Shown: positions 34,097 to 43,674, counted from the first letter of the stretch. The stretch is 64,000 nt of DNA from Bradyrhizobium sp. AZCC 2176 (GCF_036924645.1 NZ_JAZHRX010000001.1:4677501-4741500); one strand, 5' to 3'. Made by a program: numbers and translations. Notes: generated by a model from the sequence alone, not told the origin.

Positions 34097-36136
34097 ATGC
34101 GAAATCCGGTTCGTCTGTTCACTTTCATCGTTGCCATCTTCTGCACCGGCATCGCGCTTCCGGCTTCCGCCTGGGAGCATTGGGGTGGCGATCGCGGCGG
34201 ATCGCGGTTTTCGCCGCTCGGCCAGATCACGCCTGATAATGTCGGCAATCTCGTTCGCGCCTGGGAGTTTCGCACCGGCGATCTCGGCAGCCGCGCGCCC
34301 GAGGTGATGAAGCGGACCAAGTTTCAGGCCACGCCACTGTTGGTCGAAGACAGCCTGATCCTCTGCTCGCCGTTCAACGAAGTGATCGCGCTCGATCCCG
34401 GCAGCGGCGCGCAGAAGTGGCGGTACGATCCGAAGATCTCCACCGCGCAGCGCCCGGCCAACCGCTACACTTGCCGCGGGGTGGCCTATTGGGTCGACGA
34501 CAAGGCGACCGGGACGGTTGCCTGCCGCGCGCGAATCTTCATGGGCACCAACGATGCGCGCGTGATTGCGCTCGACGCAAGGTCCGGGATTCCCTGCGCC
34601 GATTTCGGCGTCAATGGCGAGATCAGGATCGAGATCGGCACGCCGCTGGAATGGCCCGGCGAATTCCAGATCACATCGGCGCCCGTGATTGCCCGCGACA
34701 CCGTGATCGTCGGCTCTGCGATCGCGGACAACCGCCGCGTCGAGGCGCCGGCCGGTACGGTGCGCGCCTTCGATGCGCGAACCGGGCGTCCGCGCTGGGA
34801 CTTCGATCCGCTGGTGCATAGCGGTGTCACTGCCGGCCACGCCAATGTCTGGGCGCCGATGTCGGTGGACGAGGAGCGCGGCCTGGTGTTCTTGCCGACG
34901 TCTTCGCCGAGCCCGGATTTTTGGGGCGGCAAGCGGCCCGGCAACAACGACTACGCCAATTCGGTCGTGGCGCTGCGCGCCGAGACCGGCGAGCGGGTCT
35001 GGTCGTATCAGACCGTGCATCACGACGTCTGGGATTACGATTTGCCGGCGCAGCCGACGCTTTCGCGGATCGATACCGGCGAAGGCCGGCGCGACGTCGT
35101 GATCCAGCCGACCAAGCAGGGCTTTGTGTTCGTGCTCGACCGCGATACCGGCAAGCCGGTATGGCCGGTGGAGGAACGCGCCGCGCCGCAGGGCGGCACC
35201 GAAGGCGAGCAGCTCTCGCCGACGCAGCCGTTTCCAACCCACGTACCGCCGCTGCTGTCGCAACGAATTTCGGCCGACGATGTGTTCGGCCTGATTCCAT
35301 TCTGGGAGCGCGGGGCCTGCCGCGCGCAGGTCGCGTCGGCGCGAAACGACGGCCTCTATACGCCGCCGTCGACGCAAGGCACCGTGGTGTTTCCGATGAC
35401 CGGCGGCGGCGTGAATTGGGGTGGCGCCGCCTTCGATCCGGTCAACCAGATCCTTTACGCCAACACGACGCGGGCGATCCATATCGTCAAACTGCTTCCG
35501 CGTGCCGCCGTGGCCGATGGGTTCAACCCGCCGCCCGGTCACGATTTTGGACGGCAGCAGGGTACGCCCTTTGCCATGACGCGCGCGGTCGCGTTGTCGC
35601 CTTTGGGCCTGTTGTGCAACAAGCCGCCTTGGGGCGAGATGGTCGCGGTCGATCTGAAGGCCGGGAAGATTCTCTGGCGCTCGAGGGTCGGCACCACGGA
35701 AGACCGCGCGCCGCTCGGCATCGCTTTGCCCTTCGGCACGCCGCTCGTCAGCGGCGTCGCGATCACCGCCGGTGGTCTCGTCTTCACCGGCGCGATGGAT
35801 GCTTATTTGCGCGCCTTCGACGCGCGATCGGGGCGGGAGCTGTGGCAGGGCCGGCTGCCGGTGCCGGGCGTTGCCAATCCCATGACCTATCTGTGGAAGG
35901 GCGAGCAATATGTCGCGATCGGCGCCGGCGGTCATTCGGAGTCGGGCACGACGATCGGCGACAGTGTGGTGGCGTTCCGCCTGGCGCGGCCCGGGGAAGC
36001 GCCCTCGCTATGGTCGCGCACCATCGACCGGCCCGGCGGGCGCTTCATGAGCGGGGCGATCGCAATCGGGCTTGTGGTCGTGTTGATGGCGATGCTGGTG
36101 TGGCGCTGGCGGCGGCGCTGGGTGGTCAAGGTGTAG
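34097..36136 (+). CDS. PQQ-dependent dehydrogenase (membrane glucose dehydrogenase-like)
   Basis: A 679-residue quinoprotein. A signal peptide (LFTFIVAIFCTGIALPASA) leads to an eight-bladed propeller with repeated W-motif blades: WEHWGGDRGGSRFSPLGQI, VIALDPGSGAQKWRYD, VRAFDARTGRPRWDFD, VVALRAETGERVWSYQTVHHDVWDYDL. The last is typical of glucose dehydrogenases. A single transmembrane helix near the C-terminus (GAIAIGLVVVLMAMLVW) and a basic end WRRRWVVKV replace the five N-terminal helices of Gcd. It oxidises a sugar or alcohol in the periplasm and passes electrons to the quinone pool. No PQQ biosynthesis genes are nearby. Confidence 0.88.
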   Translation: MRNPVRLFTFIVAIFCTGIALPASAWEHWGGDRGGSRFSPLGQITPDNVGNLVRAWEFRTGDLGSRAPEVMKRTKFQATPLLVEDSLILCSPFNEVIALDPGSGAQKWRYDPKISTAQRPANRYTCRGVAYWVDDKATGTVACRARIFMGTNDARVIALDARSGIPCADFGVNGEIRIEIGTPLEWPGEFQITSAPVIARDTVIVGSAIADNRRVEAPAGTVRAFDARTGRPRWDFDPLVHSGVTAGHANVWAPMSVDEERGLVFLPTSSPSPDFWGGKRPGNNDYANSVVALRAETGERVWSYQTVHHDVWDYDLPAQPTLSRIDTGEGRRDVVIQPTKQGFVFVLDRDTGKPVWPVEERAAPQGGTEGEQLSPTQPFPTHVPPLLSQRISADDVFGLIPFWERGACRAQVASARNDGLYTPPSTQGTVVFPMTGGGVNWGGAAFDPVNQILYANTTRAIHIVKLLPRAAVADGFNPPPGHDFGRQQGTPFAMTRAVALSPLGLLCNKPPWGEMVAVDLKAGKILWRSRVGTTEDRAPLGIALPFGTPLVSGVAITAGGLVFTGAMDAYLRAFDARSGRELWQGRLPVPGVANPMTYLWKGEQYVAIGAGGHSESGTTIGDSVVAFRLARPGEAPSLWSRTIDRPGGRFMSGAIAIGLVVVLMAMLVWRWRRRWVVKV

Positions 36137-36840
36137 ATGCGCTAGTGCGTTCGCAGGGACGACACGGGGATGGATTTCGGATTCAACTCTCAAACAGCTC
36201 TCTGCTGTCATTGTCCGGCTTGACCGGACGATCCAGTACGCTGCGGCTTCTCCGCGTCATTGCGAGCGAAGCGAAGCAATCCATTCTTTCTTTATGCCGG
36301 GACATGGATTGCTTCGCGGAGCCTGTCATCGGGCAGCGCTTCGCGCCGACCCGTTGGCTCGCAATGACGGTGGATACAGTTTCGCGATCTCGCGGCGCAT
36401 CTCGCCCGAGCTTTGCATCTTCTTTTGCCCTCTTCGTAACTAGAGGGCGCAGGGAAGACCGGGTGCTTGCTGCACCCGCGGTCTCGCGTGCGATTTGCGC
36501 AAACAAAACTGCACACGAGCATACAGGGCAGCGGGAGCATTCCGGCCTTCCCTGCGCAATGGCTTTACGGCTTACTTCGTGCTCTCCCCGGAGAACGGCT
36601 CTGTTGCCTCCGTCGCCAGCGAGATACTTCCCGCCAACTTAACGCCAGCACCGCGGCGCCCGAACCACACGACTTCGCCGTACGCGTCCGGCGCGTACGT
36701 CTGGCGCGCCCTCAGCGTCCATCGCATCTCACCGCGCGTTCGTGACGATCGCGAGCGCCCCTCAATCGGGTGAGACGGGCGGAGTTATGCGACTGATTTG
36801 GGTGAGAACGAAAGCAGAATATTTTTGCAAAGGAGACTGG
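36137..36840. repeat. Repeat-rich intergenic block
   Basis: About 700 bases without a credible gene. From 36183 the run TCTCAAACAGCTCTCTGCTG and GTCCGGCTTGACCGGAC forms short palindromes. After the GAAGCAATCC repeat comes CGCATCTCGCCCGAGC and GAGGGCGCAGGGAAGACCGG, which from memory match a long non-coding repeat found many times in Bradyrhizobium genomes. Several frames here are open, but lack start signals and family likeness. Confidence 0.6.
36255..36370. repeat. Intergenic palindromic repeat (GAAGCAATCC family), second copy
   Basis: CGTCATTGCGAGCGAAGCGA with AAGCAATCCAT on the left and ATGGATTGCTTCGC, then GGCTCGCAATGACGG on the right. The same outer and inner arms occur at 7018-7102. This copy contains an inserted hairpin GTCATCGGGCAGCGCTTCGC, related to the sequence just before the group II intron (61430-61460). 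Confidence 0.82.
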
Positions 36841-37306
36841 ACAGGTTTTGACTGATTTGCCCGACAAGTGGTTTTTGTCGCGGTTGTGCATCAAGATTGC
36901 GCTTGCGCGCAAAGCAAATCAGTTCGCAGTCCGTATGTATTGGTGGGCACGGCGCGAAGCGCGCCTTTCCCTGCGTCTTCATCTCCCAGGCATGACGTCG
37001 GCGATCCAACACTCTGCTCATCCGCGGATGAACAGGGCTCGCGTCACTATCCGAGCGCCGGCTCTGCATACAACGGGGGCTGCGTCCGATCACGACAAGG
37101 CGCATCTCACCCTCTGGGCGAAGGGATGTTTCTTGATCTGTTCCAGGTTGTGCCCTGTTCTAATTCACGATGGGTGCAGCCTTGTTTGCGACGCCGGTGG
37201 CCTGTTGAAATTGTGACTGGCCCAGTTTGATTTGTGTCGGCTGCCAGACAGACGAAATGCGAACTGACGGTCTGTAATTTCCAGGGGGCTTGGGAGGGAT
37301 TCATCC
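36841..37306. other. Gap before small-gene cluster, nothing convincing
   Basis: About 460 bases. The stretches GGTGGGCACGGCGCGAAGCG and ATCCGCGGATGAACAGGG hint at repeat remnants. No gene is called. The last 30 bases hold GGGGGCTTGGGAGGGATTC, the ribosome-binding region of the next gene. Confidence 0.5.
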
Positions 37307-37513
37307 ATGGCTCAGCAGCGTAGACGCGTCAAACACACGGCGACCTTTGAAGAACGCTTAGCGCAAGAGGCCCAAAAATTTAAGGAAGCGGCCGACAAAG
37401 AGCTGCCAGGCAGCATGGCGCGCGAACTTCTTTTGAGACGCGTCCGGCAAGCTGAGACGGCATCTTTCATGAACCAACGACTAACTTCCCCCGGCTTGCG
37501 GTCGCCGAAATAG
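37307..37513 (+). CDS. Small charged helical protein, SPGLxSP family member 1
   Basis: A 68-residue protein MAQQRRRVKHTATFEERLAQ with strongly amphipathic charged helix (EAQKFKEAADKELPGS, LLLRRVRQAETASFMNQRL) and the end SPGLRSPK. The protein at 41899 has the same plan and ends SPGLKSPE, so both are paralogues of a small orphan family. GGGAGGGATTCATCC precedes the ATG. The next gene starts after 10 bases. Function unknown. Confidence 0.8.
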   Translation: MAQQRRRVKHTATFEERLAQEAQKFKEAADKELPGSMARELLLRRVRQAETASFMNQRLTSPGLRSPK

Positions 37514-37523
37514 CGTCGCACCC

Positions 37524-37700
37524 ATGCACGCTTATCGGGCTTACCTGATTGGCTGGGACGGCCACATCGTCCATCGCGTAGATATTGAATGCGACGATGA
37601 CGAAGCCGCCAAGGCGCGCGCCAAATTGCTCGTGGACGGTCACGACGTAGAACTATGGGACGGCGCGCGGAAGATCGCGGAGTTCAAGACAGCGCAGTAA
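37524..37700 (+). CDS. 58-residue conserved-type small protein
   Basis: MHAYRAYLIGWDGHIVHRVD continues with CDDDEAAKARAKLLVDGHDV and ends ELWDGARKIAEFKTAQ. The pattern of beta-strand, acidic turn and helix with a final strand is like a small orphan protein very common in Bradyrhizobium (recalled, not searched). It starts 10 bases after the previous stop, so it is in the same operon. A GC hairpin follows its stop. It is shorter than 60 codons and easily missed. Confidence 0.78.
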   Translation: MHAYRAYLIGWDGHIVHRVDIECDDDEAAKARAKLLVDGHDVELWDGARKIAEFKTAQ

Positions 37701-37702
37701 GA

Positions 37703-37745
37703 CCGCCTCGGTTGGCGGCGCCAATTGGTCCAGCCAATTGGTCCA
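37703..37745. terminator. Hairpin CCGCC-GGCGG plus tandem 13-bp repeat
   Basis: CCGCC (37703-37707) pairs with GGCGG (37714-37718), loop TCGGTT, two bases after the stop of the 58-residue gene. It is a short form of the GGCGGCCTC hairpin seen at three other places. GCCAATTGGTCCA follows twice in tandem (37720-37745). Confidence 0.55.
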
Positions 37746-37807
37746 AATGCAGAGCCAGCCTATCGAACATCTCGCGGAAGGTTACTTTGACGACGGCCGC
37801 TTGTTTC

Positions 37808-37939
37808 CTAGAACGCCCGGCGCCGCGGCGGCGGACCGGCCTGTGGGTGGCGCGCCCGGGTGAGGAGTTCGAAGATTGCGATCACCGCGGCGCAAGCGAT
37901 GATAGTGATTGTCGCCATCACGAAAACAGTTTTGAACAT
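37808..37939 (-). CDS. 43-residue single-span membrane protein
   Basis: CAGGAGCGAACC precedes the ATG at 37939. The product MFKTVFVMATITIIACAAVI has one hydrophobic helix (4-26), then a basic tail RARHPQAGPPPRRRAF. It is probably a small inner-membrane protein. Family unknown. Confidence 0.6.
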   Translation of the reverse strand: MFKTVFVMATITIIACAAVIAIFELLTRARHPQAGPPPRRRAF

Positions 37940-38051
37940 GGTTCGCTCCTGACACACTATTGACGCCAAGACGCCAGACGAATCGGGTTCCGGCAAGACC
38001 AGAGAACTACGGGGGTCGGGCCGCCGTGCGATGGCGGATTACGATCCCGCT

Positions 38052-38513
38052 CTACAGCATTGCGAACGCGCTCGAGACCATCGCCACCGCCTTGTTGTCG
38101 GTGGCGGAAAGCAGCGTGACGCGGCCGAAGCTCATGGTGCGCCCGAGGCGGACCACGCGCGCATCGGCCAGCACGTCGGAAGCTGCGACCGCGCGCATGA
38201 AATGCGTGGTCTGGTCGACCGTCGTCATCGGTCGATAGCCGCGGTTGGCGGCGAGGTTGGCGATCACCATCGCGGTGTCGGCAAAGGCCATCAGTGCCTG
38301 GCCCGAGACCGTGCCGCCATTGCGGCACAGCCGCTCCGAGAACGGCAGGCGCAGGATCGCGCCCGGCTGCCAGTCGGCGGCATCGGGTGATGGCGCAATG
38401 TCAAAGCGCTCGATCGAGAGGTTGAGATCCATCACCCAGGGCGCAAATACCTCGCCAAGCACGCGCTTTGCTTCCGCGATGCCGAATTCCGCTGCTGGTG
38501 GCTGTTGCTGCAT
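38052..38513 (-). CDS. PaaI-like hotdog thioesterase
   Basis: A 153-residue hotdog-fold acyl-CoA thioesterase. Family features are GAILRLPFSERLCRNGGTVSG, the catalytic-helix region QALMAFADTAMVIANLAA and TTVDQTTHFMRAVAASDVLA followed by GRVTLLSATDNKAVA. It should hydrolyse an aromatic or short acyl-CoA. The ATG at 38513 is used; longer frames upstream have no family likeness. Confidence 0.85.
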   Translation of the reverse strand: MQQQPPAAEFGIAEAKRVLGEVFAPWVMDLNLSIERFDIAPSPDAADWQPGAILRLPFSERLCRNGGTVSGQALMAFADTAMVIANLAANRGYRPMTTVDQTTHFMRAVAASDVLADARVVRLGRTMSFGRVTLLSATDNKAVAMVSSAFAML

Positions 38514-38748
38514 GAACGCCCGTTTCCTTAGCCGATAGTGTTTGCAGGCCGTATTGTAGTGGTCATTGCGGCGAAGGGAACAGCCGCGGCGGGCCACAAT
38601 ACGGCCCGAAATCCTGTAAGTCGGGCCAGGCTTTGCATGTGCGTCCCGCGCGTCCCACCAAAAGCGGGGGCCCCGTGCTTGGCGAGGCGGTTGGGCCGGT
38701 GGTATCCTTCCTGAAAACGCAATGTCAGCGTCCCAAAAGGAGAACGTC

Positions 38749-39033
38749 ATGAGAATGCTGAGCGCGGCCGCTGTGGTGGTGTTGTTGACGGCGCCGGCCT
38801 ACGCGCAGACCCCAAACATCAACCTGATGCCGGAGTTCCAGTCCAAATCGCCGGAAGAGAAAGAGCAGGATGCGGTCAAGGACAAGGCCTATAAGGAATC
38901 CTTGAAGAAGATTCCCGACGCCAAGGCCTCTTCCGATCCCTGGGGAACCGTGCGCAGCACCGACGGTCCCAAGGACTCGGCGAAGGCCGCAGCGGCGCCC
39001 AGGAAGAGCAAGACCGGCAGCAACAGCCAGTAA
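38749..39033 (+). CDS. Small exported protein
   Basis: A 94-residue protein with signal peptide MRMLSAAAVVVLLTAPAYAQ and a polar mature part (PEEKEQDAVKDKAYKESLKK, SDPWGTVRSTD). AAGGAGAACGTC precedes the ATG. The motif SDPWGTVR resembles small periplasmic proteins of Bradyrhizobium with no known role. Confidence 0.75.
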   Translation: MRMLSAAAVVVLLTAPAYAQTPNINLMPEFQSKSPEEKEQDAVKDKAYKESLKKIPDAKASSDPWGTVRSTDGPKDSAKAAAAPRKSKTGSNSQ

Positions 39034-39112
39034 ACGCTCCACCAAGCCGCGAGTAGGATTCCTTCGCCGCAACCCCTATATTCGACCTGTCGTCCTGGTC
39101 TGGAGTTACGAC

Positions 39113-39343
39113 ATGGTCTTTCGCCCGCGCGATCTCGCGAGCCGGATGGCCGGCCGGCGCAAGCCGGACGATGGCTATCTGCGCGAGACCTTCACGCTGC
39201 CGCGCGACAAAGCGAGGGCGAGGGCACGCGACTTCCTCAACCGCTATCCCAAGGCGGCCTATATGAGCTCGGTCGAAAGCTGGCGCGAGCTACCCGGCGG
39301 CGACATCGAATTCACGATGCGCCGGCTTGCCAGCGCCGATTAG
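39113..39343 (+). CDS. Small hypothetical protein
   Basis: A 76-residue protein MVFRPRDLASRMAGRRKPDD, with LPRDKARARARDFLNRYPKA and a final strand-like GGDIEFTMRRLASAD. Basic and probably cytoplasmic. Start at ATG 39113 after CTGGAGTTACGAC. It follows the exported protein by 79 bases. No family recognised. Confidence 0.65.
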   Translation: MVFRPRDLASRMAGRRKPDDGYLRETFTLPRDKARARARDFLNRYPKAAYMSSVESWRELPGGDIEFTMRRLASAD

Positions 39344-39573
39344 AGCAACTCTGGATTCTTGTTTTGACGCGTTTTCTGCGCAGATAAGTCTACGCAATCT
39401 GCGCAAACTTGATTGCTATGCGACCGGTGCCCACCCCCGGATCAAGTCCGAGGGCATGCTTCGCTCGAAAACACTATTGGGTCCCACGAAATCACCAACA
39501 CCTCGATTTTTGCCGAATTCCGATAACTCGGTATTCAGGTATTCCCGCCTAGATTCCCCGCGCAGGAGAAATC

Positions 39574-39909
39574 ATGGCGAGAGACCGCAGAGATCTGGGT
39601 GCCCGCAAGTTCGTTCGGGTCGATTTGCGCAAGCCGGGCTTCCTGATTCCAGCGCCGGATGCGCCATGGATCGAGTGTTACATCCTCGATATTTCCGAGA
39701 ACGGCGCCTGCCTCGACGTGGGCGATCTCGCAGTACCAAAGGTGTTCGGCCTGTCGCTGACTGCGGGCGGCGAGGTGCGGCGGGTATGCACGCTGATCTG
39801 GCGCAGGGGCGAATTGGTCGGCGTCCGGTTCGTCTCCGCCCGGGAGCTGCGCAAGGGCGTCGCGCCGACCGGTGAACCGGAGGCCGCTACCAAAAAGGCG
39901 CACGCCTAG
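39574..39909 (+). CDS. PilZ-domain protein
   Basis: A 111-residue protein with a PilZ-like barrel: RKFVRVDLRKPGFLIP, then YILDISENGACLDV (D-x-S-x3-G) and WRRGELVGVRFV. The N-terminal RRDLGARKFVR could supply the RxxxR part of the c-di-GMP motif but spacing is imperfect. GCAGGAGAAATC precedes the ATG. It may read c-di-GMP, perhaps levels set by the EAL protein at 22635. Confidence 0.8.
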   Translation: MARDRRDLGARKFVRVDLRKPGFLIPAPDAPWIECYILDISENGACLDVGDLAVPKVFGLSLTAGGEVRRVCTLIWRRGELVGVRFVSARELRKGVAPTGEPEAATKKAHA

Positions 39910-40047
39910 AGCCTTATTGGTTCTGATCAGAACCGGGGAGCGCTTTAATCCGTATCCTGCAGTGTTTGCGCAAATGTTCGGCCTTAACCTGCTGTAATTG
40001 CTTGATATTTTTCAGATGAGAGATCGGCGGAAGAATCCAGCGGCGGG

Positions 40048-40227
40048 CTACTCCCGCTCTGCCTTTTTCAGCTCCCGATCGATCCGAAGCTGGACCCGCC
40101 GGATCGCCAGCAGATTGAGCTTGGCTTCGGTCTTGCCCGCGACGACCCTCTCGCCGATGCGGAATTGCCATTTCCAAATGCCCGGAGCGACCGCCGTCAC
40201 GGTGAATTCAACGCCCTTGTAGATCAT
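40048..40227 (-). CDS. 59-residue small protein
   Basis: MIYKGVEFTVTAVAPGIWKW continues QFRIGERVVAGKTEAKLNLL and ends IDRELKKAERE. The first half is strand-like with alternating polar residues and the second half a charged helix. Codon use matches real genes here (GC at third positions). It resembles a recurrent small protein of Bradyrhizobium in memory; function unknown. Confidence 0.7.
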   Translation of the reverse strand: MIYKGVEFTVTAVAPGIWKWQFRIGERVVAGKTEAKLNLLAIRRVQLRIDRELKKAERE

Positions 40228-40889
40228 ATAAAATCCCGCTGCGGCGCGACCGCCTCAATAATAATCAAACAACTATAGAAAGCCGGCCAGCCTGATCAGC
40301 GTAAATTCTATGAAAGTCTCCCGAATGCCTTCGCCATAACGGGAGCGGAACCGCAAAGTTCCATGGGGAATACCTTTGCCGCGGAGCGTACGGCCAAATC
40401 CCGCTTGCTTGCTGGAGTTCTAAACCTCGCGCGTGCGGCCAAGGTTCGCGACAGTCCCGTTGCCGCGCGCGCAAAAAAGCGCTGCGCCGCGCAAGCGGAG
40501 TATGGTCCGCTTGGCGGCGCAGGCCTATTCCCCGAGTGATGCAATGTCCCAGGCAAAGTTTTGTCTGGATGGAATGAAAAAGGTTCAACGCCGCGCGTAA
40601 CGAATTGCCGGATAGTTTGTGCCTGAAACGGGGCTTTGCAGCGGACGTACCTGCTCGCGAGGGCGGGGTGTCCTCCCGATTTCCCCGTCATCGGCGACCT
40701 CGCTGCATAGCTCCATGTGGCGGGGTCGTTTGGCTGCGCGGCGCGTGCGGCCTATTCCTGGCGCGTCGGATAAGGTTGCCGCGGCGGAATGTGGGGTCGC
40801 GACGGCGCGTCCGGCCGGACCGGCTGCGGCACCCTGGACGGATCCGGCGTGCGGCTGAGGCTCAAGGGCCGTGTGAGGAGAGGGGCGCC
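40228..40889. other. Gap of about 660 bases without a convincing gene
   Basis: Some long frames exist on both strands, but they have Arg/Pro/Ala-rich shadow composition, poor starts and mutual overlap. There are scattered short palindromes, for example around CGCTGCGCCGCGCAAGCGGA. Nothing is called. Confidence 0.5.
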
Positions 40890-41057
40890 ATGCTGCTGAG
40901 GCGTCAGCAGGATGGGTTCGTGGGGGACGACAACCTGTATATGCATGCCGCAAGAGATAGCGCGGGCGCCTTGACGGACGGTTCAGGTGAAACCGCAAGC
41001 ACGCCTAAAATTGTAGGCGACCTCACCCGCATCTGCAGAGGGACTGATAAACGATGA
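40890..41057 (+). CDS. Possible 55-residue small protein
   Basis: GTGAGGAGAGGGGCGCC precedes the ATG. The product begins MLLRRQQDGFVGDDNLYMHA and ends KIVGDLTRICRGTDKR. Its stop lies within a perfect 12-bp hairpin that separates it from the convergent gene at 41090, which is why it is listed. No family is known. Confidence 0.35.
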   Translation: MLLRRQQDGFVGDDNLYMHAARDSAGALTDGSGETASTPKIVGDLTRICRGTDKR

Positions 41058-41082
41058 GGCCGCCCTGTCCGGCGGCCTCATC
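41053..41082. terminator. Perfect 12-bp hairpin, likely bidirectional terminator
   Basis: GATGAGGCCGCC (41053-41064) pairs with GGCGGCCTCATC (41071-41082), loop CTGTCC. It lies between a rightward small gene ending 41057 and a leftward gene ending 41090. It shares its core GAGGCCGCC/GGCGGCCTC with hairpins at 42232 and 52532. Confidence 0.75.
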
Positions 41083-41089
41083 GCGAGAG

Positions 41090-41284
41090 CTAGCCTTCCG
41101 GCTGCTCTACATCAGGCGCCCGGGGGCTGGCGTCCGGCGCCTCTTCACTCCTGGCCGAAAGGTCGGCGGCCTTTTCGAGAAAGCCCGCGGCGACATCCGG
41201 ATCCGTGGTGGCCATTGCAAACTTGAGAAAGGTTGCCGCTTGTTCCGTTAGATATTTCTTGCCCGGCACAATCTGGTTCCCCAT
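41090..41284 (-). CDS. 64-residue small protein
   Basis: MGNQIVPGKKYLTEQAATFL continues KFAMATTDPDVAAGFLEKAA and a polar tail ending PDVEQPEG. The core is a helical hairpin with good hydrophobic spacing. A perfect hairpin lies just after its stop. No family known to me. Confidence 0.6.
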   Translation of the reverse strand: MGNQIVPGKKYLTEQAATFLKFAMATTDPDVAAGFLEKAADLSARSEEAPDASPRAPDVEQPEG

Positions 41285-41495
41285 TACTACCCGTTACTAA
41301 ATCAGCCACTATCAGCCGCTCCCGGTGCGATTACGCATTGCGGCGAGATCCGTTCCGAAAGAAAAGCACAAAAGTGAGCTCAAGGCGGCCGGGCGGCGCG
41401 GCCGGATGTTCAGCCCGATCTTGTGCGCGCTGCGTCGAGGCCGAACGAGACGCCAGTTCCGGAAAGCCGGGCTACTCCTCCGGCGAGGCCCTCGC

Positions 41496-41648
41496 CTAAC
41501 TGTGAAGGTCAGCCTTGTGCACGGGGATTTGCAGTTCTGCCGCCCGCTCCTGCCGCTCCTTCTTGGCGAATTCGCGCTCGCGCTGTTCGAAGGCGGCCAG
41601 TTCCTTTTGCGCCGCCTCAAGAAAGCGGTCGCGTGGTGTTATTGCCAA
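41496..41648 (-). CDS. Possible 50-residue charged helical protein
   Basis: From a TTG at 41648 the frame reads AITPRDRFLEAAQKELAAFE and REREFAKKERQERAAELQ, ending HKADLHS. It is a strongly charged, coiled-coil-like helix, in style similar to the SPGLxSP proteins nearby. No ATG is available and the ribosome site is weak, so the call is tentative. Confidence 0.4.
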   Translation of the reverse strand: MAITPRDRFLEAAQKELAAFEQREREFAKKERQERAAELQIPVHKADLHS

Positions 41649-41898
41649 TTGAGTGTGTCCCGTCAATTACGCACCCCGTCGATTGACCCCAGGGCCCGAT
41701 CATATTTAAGCCCTCGGGGCCGGGGAAGGTCTGCAGGCCGTAAAACTACGGAATTATGAAATCCGGAAAAACCAGCAGATTTGAGGGGGATACTGGGCCG
41801 AATTTCGCGTGCCCAAGGATGGCGAACGGGTAAATCATGAGCGCTCTCCACCAGTGTAACCACTGACGTCACGCCGCGAGCATTCGTTCCGGGCGGTC

Positions 41899-42096
41899 TC
41901 ACTCTGGCGACTTCAAGCCTGGCGAGGAAATCCACTGGTCGATGTGGGCGGCGGTATCCGCCTGACGGGCTTTTCGCAGCAGCTCCTCGCGTTCCTGCCC
42001 GGGAGGTTTGGTCCGGGCTTCCTGCCGCAGTCGCTCAGCTTCCTTCGTCAGCCGATCAGGAAAAGTCAGGGTATTCTTGAAACGGTGTCGCTGCAT
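41899..42096 (-). CDS. Small charged helical protein, SPGLxSP family member 2
   Basis: A 65-residue protein MQRHRFKNTLTFPDRLTKEA with LRQEARTKPPGQEREELLRK, then QADTAAHIDQWISSPGLKSP. It aligns over its whole length with the 68-residue protein at 37307 (shared TFxxRLxxEA, LLRxxRQA and SPGLxSP). CAGGAGCGAACC precedes the ATG, the same string that precedes the 43-residue gene at 37939. Role unknown. Confidence 0.78.
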   Translation of the reverse strand: MQRHRFKNTLTFPDRLTKEAERLRQEARTKPPGQEREELLRKARQADTAAHIDQWISSPGLKSPE

Positions 42097-42231
42097 GGTT
42101 CGCTCCTGTGGAAAGGGCGGAAGCGCGAACGGTCTCTCTGTCACCGATGGGCAGCCGAGGTCCGGCGGTGATGGGAACAATTTGCGCCCGGGAACTTCCG
42201 AGCGCGAGTCATTTATTCGCGAGCGGAAAAT

Positions 42232-42259
42232 GATGAGGCCGCCAACTGAGGCGGCCTTA
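42232..42259. terminator. GGCGGCC hairpin between small gene and recA
   Basis: GATGAGGCCGCC (42232-42243) pairs with GGCGGCCTTA (42250-42259), loop AACTGA. It is a sister of the 41053 hairpin. The rest of 42097-42464 shows no gene. Confidence 0.6.
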
Positions 42260-42464
42260 CTTCGCGTGCGACCCGGTGCGTCGTGCGCTCCATGCCCTAA
42301 CTACCGTCAAGACGGGCAGCGGCCATAGCAAGGCTCTTATCCAGTGCAGTGTCCAATATCGTGCGCGTGCGCTCATGGTTGGAAACATAATCCAAAAGAG
42401 GGCCGCTGTGAAAACCAGATGGCACCCGAGGCCGGAAACAGGCCAAGTACCCTCTTTATAAAAA

Positions 42465-42479
42465 GAACATATTGCGAAC
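42465..42479 (+). promoter_or_regulatory. SOS box (LexA site) of recA
   Basis: GAAC-ATATTGC-GAAC is an exact GAAC-N7-GAAC, the LexA site of alphaproteobacteria. It lies 104 bases before the recA start, next to an AT-rich CTTTATAAAAA promoter-like stretch. Confidence 0.88.
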
Positions 42480-42582
42480 ATGGAACAAACGTGGTACGAA
42501 AATTCCTATACGCCGATCGAATCCTGAACCTGCCATCGTCCGTTTGTCCCGCTCGCGAATCCCCGCCATAAGGAGCACATCT

Positions 42583-43674
<1,092 letters not shown>

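Noticed and set aside
31886..35935. 1349-codon open frame on the minus strand
   Set aside because: It runs antisense through the orthocaspase and PQQ dehydrogenase genes and is rich in Arg/Ala/His; it reflects high GC at third positions.
40308..40691. Open frames in 40.3-41.0 kb on both strands
   Set aside because: They overlap each other, lack ribosome sites and are Arg/Pro-rich; only the 55-codon frame with a good ribosome site and hairpin was kept, at low confidence.
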